Shown here: positions 62,190 to 64,000 of the stretch, one piece after another
How positions within the stretch are numbered: the first letter of the stretch is position 1
Layout: every line of letters begins with the position of its first letter
Source of the DNA: Gammaproteobacteria bacterium
Lineage (GTDB): Bacteria > Pseudomonadota > Gammaproteobacteria > Steroidobacterales > Foliamicaceae
NCBI GenBank assembly: GCA_009845905.1
Contig: VXYS01000009.1
Coordinates: forward strand, 434,001-498,000
Length of the DNA: 64,000 nucleotides
Reading direction: 5' to 3'
Notes under the pieces: model-generated
Told to the model about the DNA's origin: nothing
Database searches by the model: none
Seen by the model: only the letters and a program-made list of their open reading frames with translations
Program-made: the position numbers and the translations under genes

Positions 62190-62945
62190 ATGAGCTGGTA
62201 CGAGGGCAAACACGCAGTTATCACAGGCGGTGGCTGCGGTATCGGGTTGGCGGTCGCCCGCGTGCTCGTGGACAAGGGCGCAAAAGCGACGATCACCGGA
62301 CGCAACGCCGAACGGCTTGAGAAGGCCGCGAGCGAACTTGGTGCCTCATACCAGGTCGCGGACGTAACGGACCGCGACGCTGTGCGCGGCGCGGTTGCTG
62401 CGGCCGTGGAAGAGAGTGGCGCGGTCGATATTCTCATCAACAACGCAGGCGTTGCCGAAGCGGCGCCCTTCGCTCGGGCGAGCGACGATCACTGGGATCA
62501 GACCCTGGCCATCAACCTGACCGGTGTCTATAACTGCACGAAGTCTGTTGTCGAGGGCATGCTCCAGCGTGGCTCAGGCCGCATCGTCAATGTCGCGAGC
62601 ACGGCGGGACAAGTAGGCTATGCTTACGTTTCCGCCTACTGTGCGGCCAAGCACGGCGTCATCGGGCTTACGCGCGCGCTGGCACTCGAGTACGCACGCA
62701 AAGGCATCACCGTCAACGCCGTCTGCCCCGGTTACACCGACACCGATATTGTGCAGCGATCGCTCGATAAGATCGTTGAGACGACGGGGCGCACACGGGA
62801 AGAGGCGCTTGCCGAACTGGTCAAATCCAATCCCCAGGGTCGGCTTATCCGACCCGATGAAGTAGCAGATGCGGTTGTTTGGCTTTGCCGGCAGGAATCT
62901 ATGAACGGCCAGGCGATATCCGTTGCCGGTGGTGAAGTAATGTGA
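62190..62945 (+). CDS. Short-chain dehydrogenase/reductase
   Basis: A 251-aa SDR. The cofactor motif is TGGGCGIG (TGxxxGxG), the structural motif NNAG, and the catalytic Ser/Tyr/Lys set in VASTAGQVGYAYVSAYCAAKHG (YxxxK). The end motif VWLCRQESMNGQAISVAGG is standard. In aminobenzoyl-CoA clusters an SDR oxidises a 3-hydroxyacyl-CoA after ring opening. It begins 30 nt after the monooxygenase/reductase and is likely in the same transcript. Confidence 0.9.
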   Translation: MSWYEGKHAVITGGGCGIGLAVARVLVDKGAKATITGRNAERLEKAASELGASYQVADVTDRDAVRGAVAAAVEESGAVDILINNAGVAEAAPFARASDDHWDQTLAINLTGVYNCTKSVVEGMLQRGSGRIVNVASTAGQVGYAYVSAYCAAKHGVIGLTRALALEYARKGITVNAVCPGYTDTDIVQRSLDKIVETTGRTREEALAELVKSNPQGRLIRPDEVADAVVWLCRQESMNGQAISVAGGEVM

Positions 62946-62952
62946 GACGACA

Positions 62953-63117
62953 ATGACTGACATCAATCCTGAACACTTCCTCTGGGAGCTCGACGATAGC
63001 TATGTGATAAACGGAGAGAAGACCTGGATATCAAACGGCGGCACCAACAGATGCCGGTCGCAGAACACATACAACTGCACGGATCAGACCCAGCTGGCGG
63101 TCGACACTCGACAATAG
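62953..63117 (+). pseudogene. Deletion scar: coding-start stub joined to an acyl-CoA dehydrogenase fragment
   Basis: A 54-codon frame. Residues 1-13 (MTDINPEHFLWEL) look like the N-terminus of an enoyl-CoA hydratase of the kind found in aryl-CoA clusters. Residues 14-31 (DDSYVINGEKTWISNGGT) are the unmistakable central acyl-CoA dehydrogenase segment. After that the sequence turns into minus-strand IS1380-type sequence, so the tail of the frame is not native. Two pathway genes therefore seem to have been lost. The hydratase part is from memory and less sure than the dehydrogenase part. Confidence 0.65.
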
Positions 63118-63290
63118 CGTTATGCCGCCATTGCCGGTGATGTCGCTACCGCTGAAATCGGCTTCGACCTTGCGGCGTTTAACGGATGGAAATTGCAGCG
63201 AAGTACGGTACCATTCTGTCACGGTGCTTGGTCCCTTAAGGCTTGTGGAAAACCCTTATTTCCGTGGACTTTCCGCCGTTTCTCTATCCC
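63058..63290 (-). mobile_element. IS1380-family transposase relic (N-terminal fragment)
   Basis: On the minus strand an ATG at 63222 begins a frame containing KRRKVEADFSGSDITGNGGITLLSSVDRQLGLIRAVVCVL, the conserved start of IS1380-family transposases (VEADFxGxxIxxxGGxxLL..xDRxLGL). Homology ends near 63060, where the acyl-CoA dehydrogenase scar begins. The right limit near 63290 is approximate. No other part of the element is present in the window. Confidence 0.7.
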
Positions 63291-63321
63291 CTACTCATGA
63301 AATATCCGGGTTAGGAGTACG

Positions 63322-63603
63322 ATGATGGTGACAGCGATTGTCCTAATTAAGTCGGAACGAGACCAGATTTCATCTCTGGCTAAGGGGCTCATTGAGGTGA
63401 AAGGGGTCGCTGAAGTCTATTCAGTGGCCGGCAGATACGATCTCGTTGTAGTGGTCAAGGTACAGCAAATGGACGAGCTCGCCGAATGCATCAGTGACGA
63501 TATGCGAAAGCAGCGAGGAATCGTCGAAACGGAGACCCTGATCGCGTTCAGAGCGTTCTCTGACCAAGAGCTGGCTATCGGATATGACTTGGGTCTGGAC
63601 TAA
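63322..63603 (+). CDS. Stand-alone Lrp/AsnC ligand-binding (RAM) domain protein
   Basis: A 93-aa protein: VTAIVLIKSERDQISSLAKGLIEVKGVAEVYSVAGRYDLVVVVKVQQMDELAECISDDMRKQRGIVETETLIAFRAFS is an alphabeta-fold RAM domain, as in the effector half of Lrp/AsnC proteins. The DNA-binding helix-turn-helix is missing. Such small RAM proteins may sense amino acids or partner with regulators. The start is ATG 63322 or the next ATG. It sits at the right end of the island. Confidence 0.85.
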   Translation: MMVTAIVLIKSERDQISSLAKGLIEVKGVAEVYSVAGRYDLVVVVKVQQMDELAECISDDMRKQRGIVETETLIAFRAFSDQELAIGYDLGLD

Positions 63604-63639
63604 GCTGAAGTCTGCTCCAATCCGCTAGTACGCCCCTGA

Positions 63640-63699
63640 GCCCGCCTAACGCCGGAGGTGGGCGAGATGCTGCTCAAGGCGCTGGAAGCCGGCTACTAG
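63640..63699 (+). pseudogene. Orphan 3' coding tail at the right island boundary
   Basis: After a TGA at 63637-63639 the plus strand has an open 19-codon stretch that reads LTPEVGEMLLKALEAGY near its end, then TAG. It is GC-rich like the backbone, unlike the sequence just before it. It looks like the last codons of a gene whose upstream part was removed when the island was inserted. It overlaps the stop of the convergent adenosyltransferase gene. Which gene it belonged to cannot be told. Confidence 0.35.
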
Positions 63700-64000
63700 C
63701 GGCGGCGTCCGGTCCCGCGCCACTCGGTCTCGCTTTCGGCGAGGCGCCGGGCCAGGACGAACAGCAGGTCGGACAGGCGGTTCAGGTACTTCAGCGACTC
63801 GGGATTCAGCCCCCCTTCCTCGTCCTGCAGGGCCCAAAGCGAGCGCTCCGTGCGCCGGCACACGGCGCGGGCGAAGTGGCAGGCGGACGCGGTCGGTCCG
63901 CCGCCGGGCAGGATGAATTCCTTCAGCGGGGGCAGTTCGCGGTTGTGTTCGTCGATCGCGTCCTCCAGCGAGCGCACGTGTTCCGGCGACGTGGACTTCA
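63696..64000 (-). CDS. PduO-type cob(I)alamin adenosyltransferase, C-terminal part (runs off window)
   Basis: The frame is open to the window end, so the N-terminus is missing here. The visible ~100 residues show LKEFILPGGGPTASACHFARAVCRRTERSLWAL and NPESLKYLNRLSDLLFVLARRLA, the classic C-terminal half of PduO/Cob adenosyltransferases, which transfer an adenosyl group from ATP to cob(I)alamin. The internal ATG at 63977 is not the start. High GC places it back in the chromosomal backbone. Confidence 0.92.
   Translation of the reverse strand, partial: KSTSPEHVRSLEDAIDEHNRELPPLKEFILPGGGPTASACHFARAVCRRTERSLWALQDEEGGLNPESLKYLNRLSDLLFVLARRLAESETEWRGTGRRR

Noticed and set aside
1..64000. CRISPR arrays, tRNA or rRNA genes
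   Set aside because: I saw no regularly spaced repeats, cloverleaf-like sequences or rRNA signatures.

Overview
The window reads as chromosome of a GC-rich gammaproteobacterium. The gene order rph, yicC, gmk, rpoZ, spoT, ridA, recG (16.8-24.2 kb) is a conserved gammaproteobacterial housekeeping neighbourhood, and the gene styles (MMPL exporter with LolA-like partner, TonB receptor, TRAP/TAXI transporter, sulfatase) would suit a marine or host-associated heterotroph. No tRNA, rRNA or CRISPR array was recognised.

Region 1 (0-8.5 kb) holds a RiPP locus of the thiazole/oxazole-modified type. A fused leader-binding/ThiF-like/YcaO cyclodehydratase (48-2324) is followed by an unrecognised partner protein. 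Two small nitrile-hydratase-leader (NHLP) precursor peptides flank a beta-barrel protein and a UbiA prenyltransferase. Both precursors have three consecutive cysteines at exactly residues 80-82, with one or two residues after them. No dehydrogenase or dedicated exporter is visible, but the locus may continue to the left of the window.

Region 2 (8.5-26 kb) is mostly backbone: MMPL/RND exporter plus LolA-like protein, a 100-bp near-perfect inverted repeat, VTT-family and MFS membrane proteins, a DnaA-box cluster that could be an origin, rdgB, an Fe-S/flavin oxidoreductase, and the rph-to-recG block ending in a secreted M28 peptidase.

Region 3 (about 26.0-63.6 kb) is a catabolic island with visibly lower GC. 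It contains a TonB receptor, a 2-aminobenzoate-CoA ligase-like enzyme, a bifunctional aminobenzoyl-CoA/salicylyl-CoA monooxygenase-reductase, an SDR, a Rieske oxygenase, a ferredoxin, an extradiol (LigB-type) dioxygenase, a LigJ/ACMSD-type amidohydrolase, two RraA/LigK-type aldolase-like proteins, two old yellow enzyme-type proteins (one of them part of the bifunctional enzyme), FAD oxidoreductase, AAHS and TRAP/TAXI transporters and a MarR regulator. Seven copies of one AT-rich near-palindrome (core TTTAAGYATAAA, inside AGTTTA-N4-TAAACT) lie at six intergenic positions spread over 32 kb of the island, one of them beside the MarR gene. This points to a single island-wide regulon. Insertion-sequence relics (IS3-type at 39.55 kb, IS1380-type at 63.1 kb) and a scar carrying an acyl-CoA dehydrogenase fragment show past rearrangement.

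Region 4 (63.64-64.0 kb) returns to high GC with a short orphan 3' coding tail and the C-terminal part of a cob(I)alamin adenosyltransferase running off the window.
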